From Zhongshania aliphaticivorans (GTDB lineage: Bacteria; Pseudomonadota; Gammaproteobacteria; Pseudomonadales; Spongiibacteraceae): a stretch of 64,000 bases of DNA. Positions 31,934 through 40,330 of the stretch are shown here, in pieces. The DNA lies in NCBI RefSeq assembly GCF_902705855.1, contig NZ_CACSIJ010000017.1, positions 62,001-126,000 on the forward strand. The letters are read 5' to 3'. The position numbers and the translations under genes are program-made. Below the pieces are notes generated by a model. It had not been told where the DNA came from, did not search any database, and saw only the letters and a list, made by a program, of their open reading frames with translations. The stretch's first letter is position 1. Every line of letters begins with the position of its first letter.

Positions 31934-32671
31934 TTAGCTTGGAAGCACCCAGCTGATGACAGTGTTCGCCTCATTTCTCCAATGCACGGTGACGGTATGA
32001 CCTTTTAAAAGCTGCACTGACAAATCAGTAAGTAGACGGAATTCTAGCTCGCAACGGTCGATATGTATTGCCGACATTTTTACGTCTAAGAAATCAAAAT
32101 AACGACCCACCGCTGGGTGCAGTGCTTTAAACAGGGCTTCCTTGGCTGAGAATATCACCGTAAAACCAAATTCCATATTTACGAAGCTAGCAGATATCAA
32201 TTCTAATTCTTCTTGGCTGACAATACTTGGGCTCAGCAGGTCACGGTCATTGGCTAGAACAATTGATTCGACATCAATGCCAAGGGAAATAAGCGGTGTT
32301 GGAGAAGGGCGAGGCATCATCATGCAGAATGCGCTATGACCATGATGACTGATTGAGCCAAGCACAGTCGTTGGCCATTGCGGTTCGCGACGCGCGCCAA
32401 TATCAACTATCGCCGGTGTTAAACCTAGCTGAATGAAGGCATGGCGTGCCGCAATGCGTCCCGCAAGAAATTCAGCTTTGCGCGAGTTTGCCGCGTTAAT
32501 TAGTGTAGCGGGAAGGGCCACATTATAGTTAGAAAACTGCGCGTCGTTATAGCGAGCGGTGTTAAAGCAGCAGTGATAACAGATGCCACCAAAACCGCTT
32601 AGCGCGACGAATTTACTCGCAGTAATAAAATCTAATGAGACTGATAGCTCGCTTGGTAATGGTTTACTCAA
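31934..32671 (-). CDS. 4'-phosphopantetheinyl transferase, EntD/Sfp type
   Basis: Loads the phosphopantetheine arm on carrier domains, here most likely that of the adjacent NRPS. The 245 residues contain RKAEFLAGRIAARHA, a SISHHGHSAF block, the Mg-binding GIDVE near residue 134 and the catalytic segment FSAKEALFKALHP near 174, which together define the EntD branch. It overlaps the glycosyltransferase stop by four bases and is the last gene of the NRPS operon. I give no symbol because the product is unknown. Confidence 0.9.
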   Translation of the reverse strand: MSKPLPSELSVSLDFITASKFVALSGFGGICYHCCFNTARYNDAQFSNYNVALPATLINAANSRKAEFLAGRIAARHAFIQLGLTPAIVDIGARREPQWPTTVLGSISHHGHSAFCMMMPRPSPTPLISLGIDVESIVLANDRDLLSPSIVSQEELELISASFVNMEFGFTVIFSAKEALFKALHPAVGRYFDFLDVKMSAIHIDRCELEFRLLTDLSVQLLKGHTVTVHWRNEANTVISWVLPS

Positions 32672-33984
32672 GTCGCCGTCTGCGCCACGGAATCAGCTTG
32701 CGATGTGTAGGTATTGGTTTTGTGATCGAGCAAACCCCATTGAGTAAGCAGGCCTATCGCATTTTGAACACCATTCTCGTCTGCCACTTTTGTGGCTAGT
32801 TTAGCGGCTGCGTTTTGCATTTCGGGTACACAAGCCATGTTGATGGCGGTGGTTAATTGCTCCGCTGTGAGTGTTTTGCGCGTAAGCATTTTGGGTGCCA
32901 CACCATTTTGCTCAAGTCGCCAAGCCCAGAACGGCTGATCACCAAAGAATGGAATAACCACCGAAGGAATACCTGCGCGAATTGTTGCGGCAGTGGTACC
33001 TGCACCACCATGATGAACAGCGAGATACACCTTGGGAAATAACCAGTCGTGCGGCGCAGCCTCAATAACTAAAATATTTGGATTATTATTGTGCGCAGCT
33101 TTAAGCCCACCCCATCCCGTCGCAATAATTGCTCTGCGCCCAGACTGGGCAATGGCTTGATAAATTAGGGCTGTGAGATTGTCGGTGTCGTCACTCAACA
33201 TACTCCCAAAACCGATATAAATCGGTTTGTCGCCAGCGGCGAGAAACTGCTTTAGCTCTGCTGATGGCTGCCACTGCGATTCGCCGTTTAAAAACCAATT
33301 CCCCGTCACTTGCACACCCGTAGGCCAATGGGGTGACGGTGGGAGTAAGGCGGGGCTGTAGCCGTAAAGAATCCGTCGATCTTCTTTCTTCTGCTGATAA
33401 TACGGGCCGTACCAAGGTAGTGCTGGTAATTGAAGCGCTTTACGAACTGGGCTGTAAGCCGCACTGAGCATGCGCCACGTAATGGCCCGCAAAAGGTGGT
33501 AAAGCATGTTGTTCATTGTGCCGTTACGTGGTTTGTTTGGCGGTGTGAGCATCATGGGCGGAATATCGGGGCAGGGCGTTACCGGCTGCAAATGAGTTTC
33601 TACAGCTGGAATATTGAGTGCCTCGCCCAGTGAATTTGCCAGCACGGCCATCATGCCATTGCCAAGCAATAGGTCAGCATCTTTAGCGGCGGTCAAGCCT
33701 TCTTCGGCCCAGTGCTGCGCCATGTCTTTAAGATGCTTGCGCGCGGTGCTCATCAAGGATAGCGGATTCAATCCACGCTGAATTGCACGTGGATCTTTAG
33801 CCATAAGCTCCAGAAAATCTGCGGTTAAAGGCGCATAACTAAGGCCATGATTAACAACCAACGCTTCACAGGTTTTACCACTGGCGATACAGACTTTATG
33901 ACCCGCAGCCTGCAAGCCTAGTCCAAGGGCAATAAAGGGTCTAACGTCGCCCTGAGTGCCTATACTAAAAATGGTAATGTTCAT
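32668..33984 (-). CDS. GT1-family glycosyltransferase of the NRPS operon
   Basis: UDP-sugar-dependent glycosyltransferase with the UGT/sterol glucosyltransferase layout. The N-terminus has IFSIGTQGDVRPFIALGLGL, and the nucleotide-binding C-terminal part has YIGFGSM and the signature HHGGAGTTAATIRAGIPSV followed by PFFGDQPFWAWRL. It has no signal peptide, so it works in the cytosol. At 438 residues it is complete. It sits 56 bases after the NRPS and overlaps the PPTase gene, so it probably glycosylates the NRPS product, as IroB does for enterobactin. Acceptor and sugar are not known. Confidence 0.86.
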   Translation of the reverse strand: MNITIFSIGTQGDVRPFIALGLGLQAAGHKVCIASGKTCEALVVNHGLSYAPLTADFLELMAKDPRAIQRGLNPLSLMSTARKHLKDMAQHWAEEGLTAAKDADLLLGNGMMAVLANSLGEALNIPAVETHLQPVTPCPDIPPMMLTPPNKPRNGTMNNMLYHLLRAITWRMLSAAYSPVRKALQLPALPWYGPYYQQKKEDRRILYGYSPALLPPSPHWPTGVQVTGNWFLNGESQWQPSAELKQFLAAGDKPIYIGFGSMLSDDTDNLTALIYQAIAQSGRRAIIATGWGGLKAAHNNNPNILVIEAAPHDWLFPKVYLAVHHGGAGTTAATIRAGIPSVVIPFFGDQPFWAWRLEQNGVAPKMLTRKTLTAEQLTTAINMACVPEMQNAAAKLATKVADENGVQNAIGLLTQWGLLDHKTNTYTSQADSVAQTAT

Positions 33985-34040
33985 TAACAGCCTTCTGGTC
34001 TACTAAACATGGTCTCGTTGTAATGAATACGTGTAAAAAT

Positions 34041-37000
34041 TTATGTTCTAAGTGAGTCGGCGATTACGGGGCCAATTTGCTCTAGCGCAGCTGCGTCGAA
34101 CATTTTTTGGTGATGGCAGTCCACGCTATGAACTGTGAGCTGGCCAACATGGTCTTGCCAAATGTCAGCGCTGTTATGTAATAGATCACCCATTTCGGTT
34201 TCTGTGGTTTCAGTTGCGGCAATAAACAACATCGCCGCGTTGATTTTTCCTGGTGTAAATTGTCGGGAAATGACGAGATTGTTCTCGATAATCTGCCTAA
34301 CGTTCTCAATAATATTACCGTTGCTTTGCTGCATTTCCTTCACAAATGGTAGGTTGTGAATGTCATATTCGCGGCACAAAAGCTCGGTTAGATTGGCCAT
34401 ATTTTCTTCGCCTTGAGGCAATGAGTCCGAGGCTAGGCCCATAAAATTTAAGGCGCTTTGCACTAATTGCGCTTCATCTGCTAGCTGCGCTGGTCCTTGT
34501 ACATATGGGTAGGAATCTAGCACGGCTAAATAACGTATTTCTTCACCTTCAGCCTCTAAACGCCGTGCGATTTCGTGTGCAACTAGTCCACCTAAAGACC
34601 AGCCCAATAGTTTATAAGGCCCAGATGGCTGCACGCGACGCAGCTGCTCAATATATTCGCATGCCATTTCTGAAATGCTCTTGGGTAAGCTTGCAATGCC
34701 GTCTTGTTGATATTCTGCCGTTAAACCTCTGGCTTGCAGGCCATAGAGTTTTTGCTCGCTGTCGAGATACCGAGTTAAACCACTGTAGGCCCAACTTAAG
34801 CCAATTACCGGATGAATACAGAATAGTGGGCTTGCGGTGCCAGATGACTTAAGCGGTAACATCATTCCCAAGGGATCAACAGATTGATGGTGCTCTAGTT
34901 GCGCTGCAAGTTCTGCAATCGTGCTGGTTTCAAAGATGGCTGCGAGAGGAATATCTTGTTTTAGTGACTCACGTAAACGCGAGACCATTCTCGCGGCGGT
35001 CAACGAATCGCCACCCAAGTCAAAAAAGCTATCGTGGACGCCGATACGTTCAAGCTCAAAAATCTCACACCACAAGGTCGCGAGTTGGGTCTCTAATGCC
35101 GTACGTGGTGCAACATAAGCAAGTGAGACTTGCCACGCCGGCGCGGGTAGGGCGTTGCGATCAAGCTTGCCATTGACGTTGGTAGGTAGTGTGTCAACAC
35201 ACATGAACACCGATGGAATCATATAGTCCGGTAAACTTTTCTCAAGGCGTTTACGAAGCATCGTAGCGTCAATTTTTGCGTTATCGCCATTCTCTAATGT
35301 ACTCGGAACAATATGTGCTACGAGCTTTTTCTCGCCGCGCGGGTCTTCGCGGAGGGTGACGACGGCCTGCTTTACGCCATCGCAGCGTTGAATATTGGCT
35401 TCTACATCTTCTGCTTCTATGCGAAAGCCCCGAATTTTAATTTGGAAGTCATTACGGCCCAAATAATCCAAAACACCGTCTGCACGCCAACGTGCTAAAT
35501 CGCCGGTTTTATACAGGCGACCATCACCAAGTGGGTTTTTAATAAACCGCTCTGCGGTAAGTTCTGGGCGATGTAAGTAGCCTTTTGCTAGACCGGCACC
35601 GCCGATATACAACTCGCCAATTGCGCCTAAGGATACTGGCTGCATTGCTTGATCTAGCACATATACCGTGGTGTTTTGGATCGGGCGACCAATTGGAGGA
35701 GAATCTAGATCGGCGCCATCTAGCTTCATGATGGTAGACCAAATTGTGGTTTCAGTCGGCCCGTAAAGATTAATAACCGGGTGGCCTAATTTCCGCATTT
35801 TGTGGGCGAGTTGCGCGGGTAATGCTTCGCCACCTACGAGCGGTCGTACATTACTAAGTTGGTTGGCATGATCTGCCAGTAATGCTTGCCAATGCGACGG
35901 TGTCGCTTGCATTACGCTAATTTTCTCATCGTTAATGAGCGCGGCAAGTTTTGCAGGGTCTTTTGCTATGTCGCGATTCGAGATCACCACTTCGGCGCCA
36001 CTAATGAGTGGTAAATACAGCTCAAGGGCGGCAATATCAAATGCGACGGTGGTTAAGGCTAACAATTTATCAGTGGGGCGAATTTGCAATTCATCTTGCA
36101 TTGCTAATAAAAAATTCAGTAAACCACTGTGGCTAATTTCAACGCCTTTTGGGCGTCCGGTTGATCCCGATGTGTAAATAACATAAGCAGTAGTATTACG
36201 GTTTATAGGCGCGGGACTAAGTCTAGTGTCAGTATTAGTTTTGCTTACATCTATAGTATCTAAATTCAGTACAGCGATATCCTTGTTAAACAACGTGCTA
36301 CTGACTGTTGAGGTGGACAGCGTTAGCGTAGGTCGACCTTCATCGACTACCAAGGCTAGGCGTTCGGCGGGCGCAGTGGGGTCTAGTGGTAAATAGGCTG
36401 CACCGGTTTTCATGATAGCGAGTAGAGCTGTTGGCATAGATTCATCGCGGGGTAGCGCAACCGCAACAATATCGCCGGTGCCGATATTACGCTTCAGTAA
36501 TTCTTGGCTTAGTTGATCAATATTCTGCTGTAGCTGTCGATATGTGAGTTTTTTATCTCCACTTGTTAGGGCGATGGCATCTGGAGTTTTGAGAGCTTGA
36601 TTGTCAAATAATACTAATAAATTGGTATCTGGTAGCGGCCGGGCGGTGCGATTCCATTCATCTAAGATAAGACTTTTTTCAGATTCAGACAGTAACGTTA
36701 TTTGACCAATCGGAGCTGTTGGATCGTTTAATACCGCATCGATAAGCCGTACAAAGCGTTCTCGATGGATATCTAACTCATGTTGGGTGTACAACGCAGG
36801 ATTAGCATCTAAATCTATACGCAAACCCGCTTTGCCGCCACGATCATAGATAAATACGGTTAAGTCTTCGACGGTGCCATTAGACACATTGTGCGCGAGG
36901 CATTTATGACCGCCAAATCGCAGATCATAATCGAAGGGTTCTATATTTACACCGACCCAAGAAATTTGCTGCCCTTGGCCTAATAAGCCAAGTTCTCGGC

Positions 37001-38129
37001 GCAGATCTTCATAGCGAAACATCTGATGTCGCAGCGACTGCCTAACTATTTTTGAGACCTGAGCCGTTAAGGTATTTAAATTTAGCTCCGCATTCATGGC
37101 CAAACGAATTGATACCGCATTGGCCATCATGCCAGGAACGCTGCGCATATCGCGATTGGCGCGGGCAGACACTGGCATACCAAATACCAAATCGTCAGAC
37201 CCGGTCATGCGGTATATATAAGCTGCAAATAAGCTAATTAATATTTGAGGTAAACTCGCCTGAGTGTCTTTACCTAAATTACGCAGCGTGTTGCTAGTGT
37301 CTATAGATAGCTGAGCGGTACTTCTGCGCATTCCGCCCGCACGCACCGCATTGTGGCGTGTTAATGAAACGGGTTCTGGTAGGGCGCTCAGTTGACTCAT
37401 CCAGTAACTACGATCACGCTCATACCGAGCAGAATCACGGTAGTTTTGCTCGTGTTGATGTTGAACATTTAAAGGCAAAAATGGGCTGGGGCCAATGTCG
37501 CGGTGTTCAAGTAAGGCGTTATAAATATCGGCGCAGCGCCGTGAGATAATACCGGCACCAAAGCCGTCAAGTACAAGGTGATGACTGCGCTGATACCAGA
37601 AATAGCACTTGTCGCTAATTTTAAAAAGAGCACAACGCCATAACGGATCACAGGCGAGATCAACTGGCCGCCGGAGTTCTGCCATCATCCATTCTTCCGC
37701 TTCTGCACGAGGGTCATCGGCCTCGCTCAGGTCTATCACCGGAAATTCACCTTTGTAGCGGTCTAGAATTATTTGCCTAGGCCCGTCATCTGTGTCGTGA
37801 ATCTCAAGCCGAGTTGTCTCTGCTTCTTGGGTTATTTGTTTGATTGCAGCAATGAAAATATCTGTCTTTATATCGCCAAGAATTTCGCAATATTCCGCAA
37901 TATTATAAATTGCATCTTTGGGGCCAATTTTTTCGCCAAACCATAAACCGCGCTGCGCTTGGGCCAAGGGTAGAGATTTGGTCTCTGGCGAAATTAGTCC
38001 GTTGAAGCTTGTATAGCCCCGTTGCTCCTTGAGATCTTCATATGCCTGTTCATCAAGCGATGCATATCCATTTGATTGCTTGACAAGCGCTACCGTAGAG
38101 CGTGATTTAGCGGCGGTACTTTCGGTCAT
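34041..38129 (-). CDS. One-module NRPS (C-A-T-TE), EntF-like, predicted glycine-activating
   Basis: A 1362-residue synthetase with one complete terminal module. A 52-residue leader precedes the condensation domain (about 53-480) with LPLAQAQRGLWFGEKIG and catalytic HHLVLDG at 183-189. The adenylation domain (about 490-990) has YTSGSTGRPKG near 650 and NLYGPTETTIW. Reading the specificity positions against GrsA gives D-I-L-Q-V-G-L-I-W, one substitution from the code I know for glycine. The carrier domain has FFDLGGDSLTAARM (Ser near 1042), and the thioesterase (about 1100-1362) has GWSLGG with Ser near 1176. Domain order is that of EntF, but no aryl-acid genes (entABCE-like) are in the window, so the donor acyl group is unknown. 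First gene of an NRPS-glycosyltransferase-PPTase operon. Confidence 0.93.
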   Translation of the reverse strand: MTESTAAKSRSTVALVKQSNGYASLDEQAYEDLKEQRGYTSFNGLISPETKSLPLAQAQRGLWFGEKIGPKDAIYNIAEYCEILGDIKTDIFIAAIKQITQEAETTRLEIHDTDDGPRQIILDRYKGEFPVIDLSEADDPRAEAEEWMMAELRRPVDLACDPLWRCALFKISDKCYFWYQRSHHLVLDGFGAGIISRRCADIYNALLEHRDIGPSPFLPLNVQHQHEQNYRDSARYERDRSYWMSQLSALPEPVSLTRHNAVRAGGMRRSTAQLSIDTSNTLRNLGKDTQASLPQILISLFAAYIYRMTGSDDLVFGMPVSARANRDMRSVPGMMANAVSIRLAMNAELNLNTLTAQVSKIVRQSLRHQMFRYEDLRRELGLLGQGQQISWVGVNIEPFDYDLRFGGHKCLAHNVSNGTVEDLTVFIYDRGGKAGLRIDLDANPALYTQHELDIHRERFVRLIDAVLNDPTAPIGQITLLSESEKSLILDEWNRTARPLPDTNLLVLFDNQALKTPDAIALTSGDKKLTYRQLQQNIDQLSQELLKRNIGTGDIVAVALPRDESMPTALLAIMKTGAAYLPLDPTAPAERLALVVDEGRPTLTLSTSTVSSTLFNKDIAVLNLDTIDVSKTNTDTRLSPAPINRNTTAYVIYTSGSTGRPKGVEISHSGLLNFLLAMQDELQIRPTDKLLALTTVAFDIAALELYLPLISGAEVVISNRDIAKDPAKLAALINDEKISVMQATPSHWQALLADHANQLSNVRPLVGGEALPAQLAHKMRKLGHPVINLYGPTETTIWSTIMKLDGADLDSPPIGRPIQNTTVYVLDQAMQPVSLGAIGELYIGGAGLAKGYLHRPELTAERFIKNPLGDGRLYKTGDLARWRADGVLDYLGRNDFQIKIRGFRIEAEDVEANIQRCDGVKQAVVTLREDPRGEKKLVAHIVPSTLENGDNAKIDATMLRKRLEKSLPDYMIPSVFMCVDTLPTNVNGKLDRNALPAPAWQVSLAYVAPRTALETQLATLWCEIFELERIGVHDSFFDLGGDSLTAARMVSRLRESLKQDIPLAAIFETSTIAELAAQLEHHQSVDPLGMMLPLKSSGTASPLFCIHPVIGLSWAYSGLTRYLDSEQKLYGLQARGLTAEYQQDGIASLPKSISEMACEYIEQLRRVQPSGPYKLLGWSLGGLVAHEIARRLEAEGEEIRYLAVLDSYPYVQGPAQLADEAQLVQSALNFMGLASDSLPQGEENMANLTELLCREYDIHNLPFVKEMQQSNGNIIENVRQIIENNLVISRQFTPGKINAAMLFIAATETTETEMGDLLHNSADIWQDHVGQLTVHSVDCHHQKMFDAAALEQIGPVIADSLRT

Positions 38130-38410
38130 TAGACTAATCTCGATAGCAGTGTGTTTTCAAAAAAATCGCGGTGCAAATTAAAAATTTGCTATGTTGCAGT
38201 AATATTACTGCGGCAGGGCAGATGCGGATTGTCAGAATAGAGACAGCTATACATGCTTTGATAGGGCAATATTTTTTACTTTTCAAAATGCAAATACGCT
38301 TGCAAATTGAATGATTAAAAATACTGTACAGCCCGAGCATATCCCAATAGACCTTCCGTCTTAATGCTACTGGCTGCGGAACCATGATACGTATTTGTAC
38401 CGTCACTATA

Positions 38411-38540
38411 GTGTGACATAGTACTCATGAATAGGTATTCGAGACATAGAAATGCCTAGTTTTTTGCCAGTAATACACACATCTAATTAGGTGTGCAGTG
38501 CTCATTTATAAATTATGTGTAGTAGTGCTGTGTGACATAG
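38411..38540 (+). repeat. 11-bp direct repeat GTGTGACATAG
   Basis: GTGTGACATAG occurs at 38411-38421 and again at 38530-38540, each followed within a few bases by ATGAAT. The two copies bracket the palindrome at 38478-38495. Confidence 0.45.
38478..38495. promoter_or_regulatory. candidate operator palindrome upstream of the NRPS
   Basis: CACATCTAATTAGGTGTG is a palindrome with one mismatched pair, centred on AATT. It lies about 350 bases upstream of the NRPS start and 225 bases past the sulfotransferase stop. The regulator is unknown. Confidence 0.4.
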
Positions 38541-38720
38541 CAATTAATGAATGTCGATTTAATCGAAGTGAAATCTAATTTTATGGGCTGAGAAGAGATG
38601 TAAGTAAAACAAAATTGATTCGGCAGGAAACGATACCCAGCCAGAAATGTTTTCATTTTCATGTTGAGTAAAAAGTGATGTGTCGGAGAAGAATTGGCAC
38701 ACGTAGATTATGTGCCTGGA

Positions 38721-39713
38721 TTAAAGTCCTAAATTGGCTTTTGAAATGAGTTTATTCAGAACTGGTTCGTAGTTCATTAACATCGGATTCAAATTACGGC
38801 TGCGCTTAACCTCAATGTTTTCTTGAGTCGAGCTAATCGGCAAGTCCAAGAGCCTTTGTAATGACTGCATGGTCGCCGCAGGGTCTGCTATTAATGAGTT
38901 GTAATCTATTTCAATAGCGCGGTTACTTGGTAGAGCTGCTATCTCCGTTTTATAGACTGTAACCTGACGCGCGACGTCTTTGGCTAATAGGCGACGAAAA
39001 AGACGTGCGCAATTGTTGCGACCTATTAATGTTCTTAAGGCTCTTAATCCCAGCCACGCAATATAGCCAGTGCGATACGCGCTGCGGCCGTGGCCATTGT
39101 CCAATAATATTTCAAGGTAGTCTTGCGGCCCTTCTAAATAAGAAAGTAGGGCGTTTAACATACTATTTAGAACGGCAATTGGCTCACGGGAAATATATAT
39201 AAAACGCGCTTCTGGTGCGTGTTTGAGAATATTTTTTGCGTTGCCGGTATCCCACGGATTTTTGAGTAATACGGCATGTGTGTTCTTTTGAACCGCCAAT
39301 AATTTCTGACACAAGCGTGTAAATACGACAGCGTTCTTGTCGGCTAATTTAAAAGTACCGCTTTTCTTTCTAAGTAAAAATCCATATTCCTCAACAGCAT
39401 CGGCGTCTATATGAGTGCCGTCTATGTTTCTATCACTAATGCCTCTGGCTAAAAAATAGCGATTGAGGAGGTCTTTATCGCCTTGCTCCTGACCATTCGC
39501 ATTATTACTGAGCAGTCTGTCAAAATAGAGAAGGTGATAAAGACTTAAATGTGCAACTGGAAATGATTTTGCCACGCAGTCGTAGAGAAAGGTGGTGCCT
39601 GAACGGTGTAAACCCATTATCAGCACAGGCCTAAGTGGCAGGTGCGTGATCTCGCTTAGCAGTGCTTGGTCTTCATCACTAGCGGGAAAGTTGGCGTTTA
39701 CGGGGCGTTTCAT
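38721..39713 (-). CDS. Sulfotransferase-family protein
   Basis: PAPS-dependent sulfotransferase fold. The 5'-phosphosulfate loop is GLHRSGTTFLYD at residues 34-45, and the 3'-phosphate motif is FIYISREPIAVLNSML in the middle of the protein. At 330 residues it is a complete single domain, with no export signal. It lies upstream of the NRPS operon on the same strand but 591 bases away, so it may be independently transcribed. It could sulfate the NRPS product or another small molecule or glycan; the acceptor cannot be read from the sequence. Confidence 0.82.
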   Translation of the reverse strand: MKRPVNANFPASDEDQALLSEITHLPLRPVLIMGLHRSGTTFLYDCVAKSFPVAHLSLYHLLYFDRLLSNNANGQEQGDKDLLNRYFLARGISDRNIDGTHIDADAVEEYGFLLRKKSGTFKLADKNAVVFTRLCQKLLAVQKNTHAVLLKNPWDTGNAKNILKHAPEARFIYISREPIAVLNSMLNALLSYLEGPQDYLEILLDNGHGRSAYRTGYIAWLGLRALRTLIGRNNCARLFRRLLAKDVARQVTVYKTEIAALPSNRAIEIDYNSLIADPAATMQSLQRLLDLPISSTQENIEVKRSRNLNPMLMNYEPVLNKLISKANLGL

Positions 39714-39872
39714 TAAATGACCTTGTCTACCTTGTGATTTACGCAGATAAAAACGACGGCCAGTGTACGCAAATTCATTTTTGAAAACAGGACTGCGTTA
39801 ACATTACTAGGTATTTACCTAGACGTATCATGTTCGCCGTTTATGTGGCCTTGTGGGAGTTCGGTAATCAGC

Positions 39873-39903
39873 TTGACCTTTCTCTCAATTCCAATAGACT
39901 AAG
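39873..39903 (+). promoter_or_regulatory. possible MerR-type promoter of the Czc genes
   Basis: TTGACC (39873-39878) is followed after 19 bases by ACTAAG (39898-39903), about 20 bases before the small Cys/His-rich gene. The long spacing resembles CueR-family promoters, but the spacer lacks a clear dyad and the -10 is poor. Confidence 0.3.
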
Positions 39904-39924
39904 GCCCTTCAACATCGTTAGGGT

Positions 39925-40269
39925 TTGGGTCAGGTGCGAAGCGCAAGTTTACGCTGTTTTTTGATTATCATCATAATGCTGCAATCTTTGGCGGCTCTTG
40001 CTGATATGCATCAATACCATCAAGCCGATGACCAACACAAAGCAGTAGCAGAGCATATTCACGAAATTGAACTAAACAGTATGGATACCTCTGCAAGTGA
40101 TTCTCTCGACTGCCATCACTGCTGCCATTGTCACTGTGTTACAGCCTCAGCCATCCCTCCTTCTGATCTCATCACTGGTGTGTGTAACCAAACAAACGCT
40201 GTATATAACTACCATCCGCATTATTCCTCGCAAATTAGCAACTCGCTTTATCGCCCTCCAATAGCCTAA
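39925..40269 (+). CDS. small secreted Cys/His-rich protein upstream of czcCBA
   Basis: No function recognised. A hydrophobic export segment (about residues 11-26, ending LAALA) precedes a mature part with MHQYHQADDQHK and a striking CHHCCHCHC metal-binding-like run, then the tail SLYRPPIA. The design matches the protein at 26494-26850. The frame opens at TTG 39925; GTG at 39934 is another possible start, with AGGG at 39920-39923. It is 61 bases upstream of the outer-membrane factor on the same strand. I infer a periplasmic metal-binding or sensing role. Confidence 0.65.
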   Translation: MGQVRSASLRCFLIIIIMLQSLAALADMHQYHQADDQHKAVAEHIHEIELNSMDTSASDSLDCHHCCHCHCVTASAIPPSDLITGVCNQTNAVYNYHPHYSSQISNSLYRPPIA

Positions 40270-40330
40270 GTCTTGCCCAAAGAAGCAGCCGTATATTTTC
40301 GGTTTTTGATTTCATTTTGCAGGGTTTACT

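Larger units (their letters stand above)
38130..38720. other. long AT-rich gap upstream of the NRPS operon
   Basis: No credible gene. It should contain the NRPS promoter (minus strand). Visible structure includes the near-perfect palindrome at 38478-38495 and the direct repeat GTGTGACATAG at 38411-38421 and 38530-38540. A 90-codon minus-strand frame at 38134-38406 has no recognisable domain and an unlikely composition. Confidence 0.6.

Noticed and set aside
38134-38406. Ninety-codon minus-strand frame before the NRPS
   Set aside because: No ribosome binding site or recognisable domain, and Cys/Ile-rich composition typical of translated AT-rich non-coding DNA.
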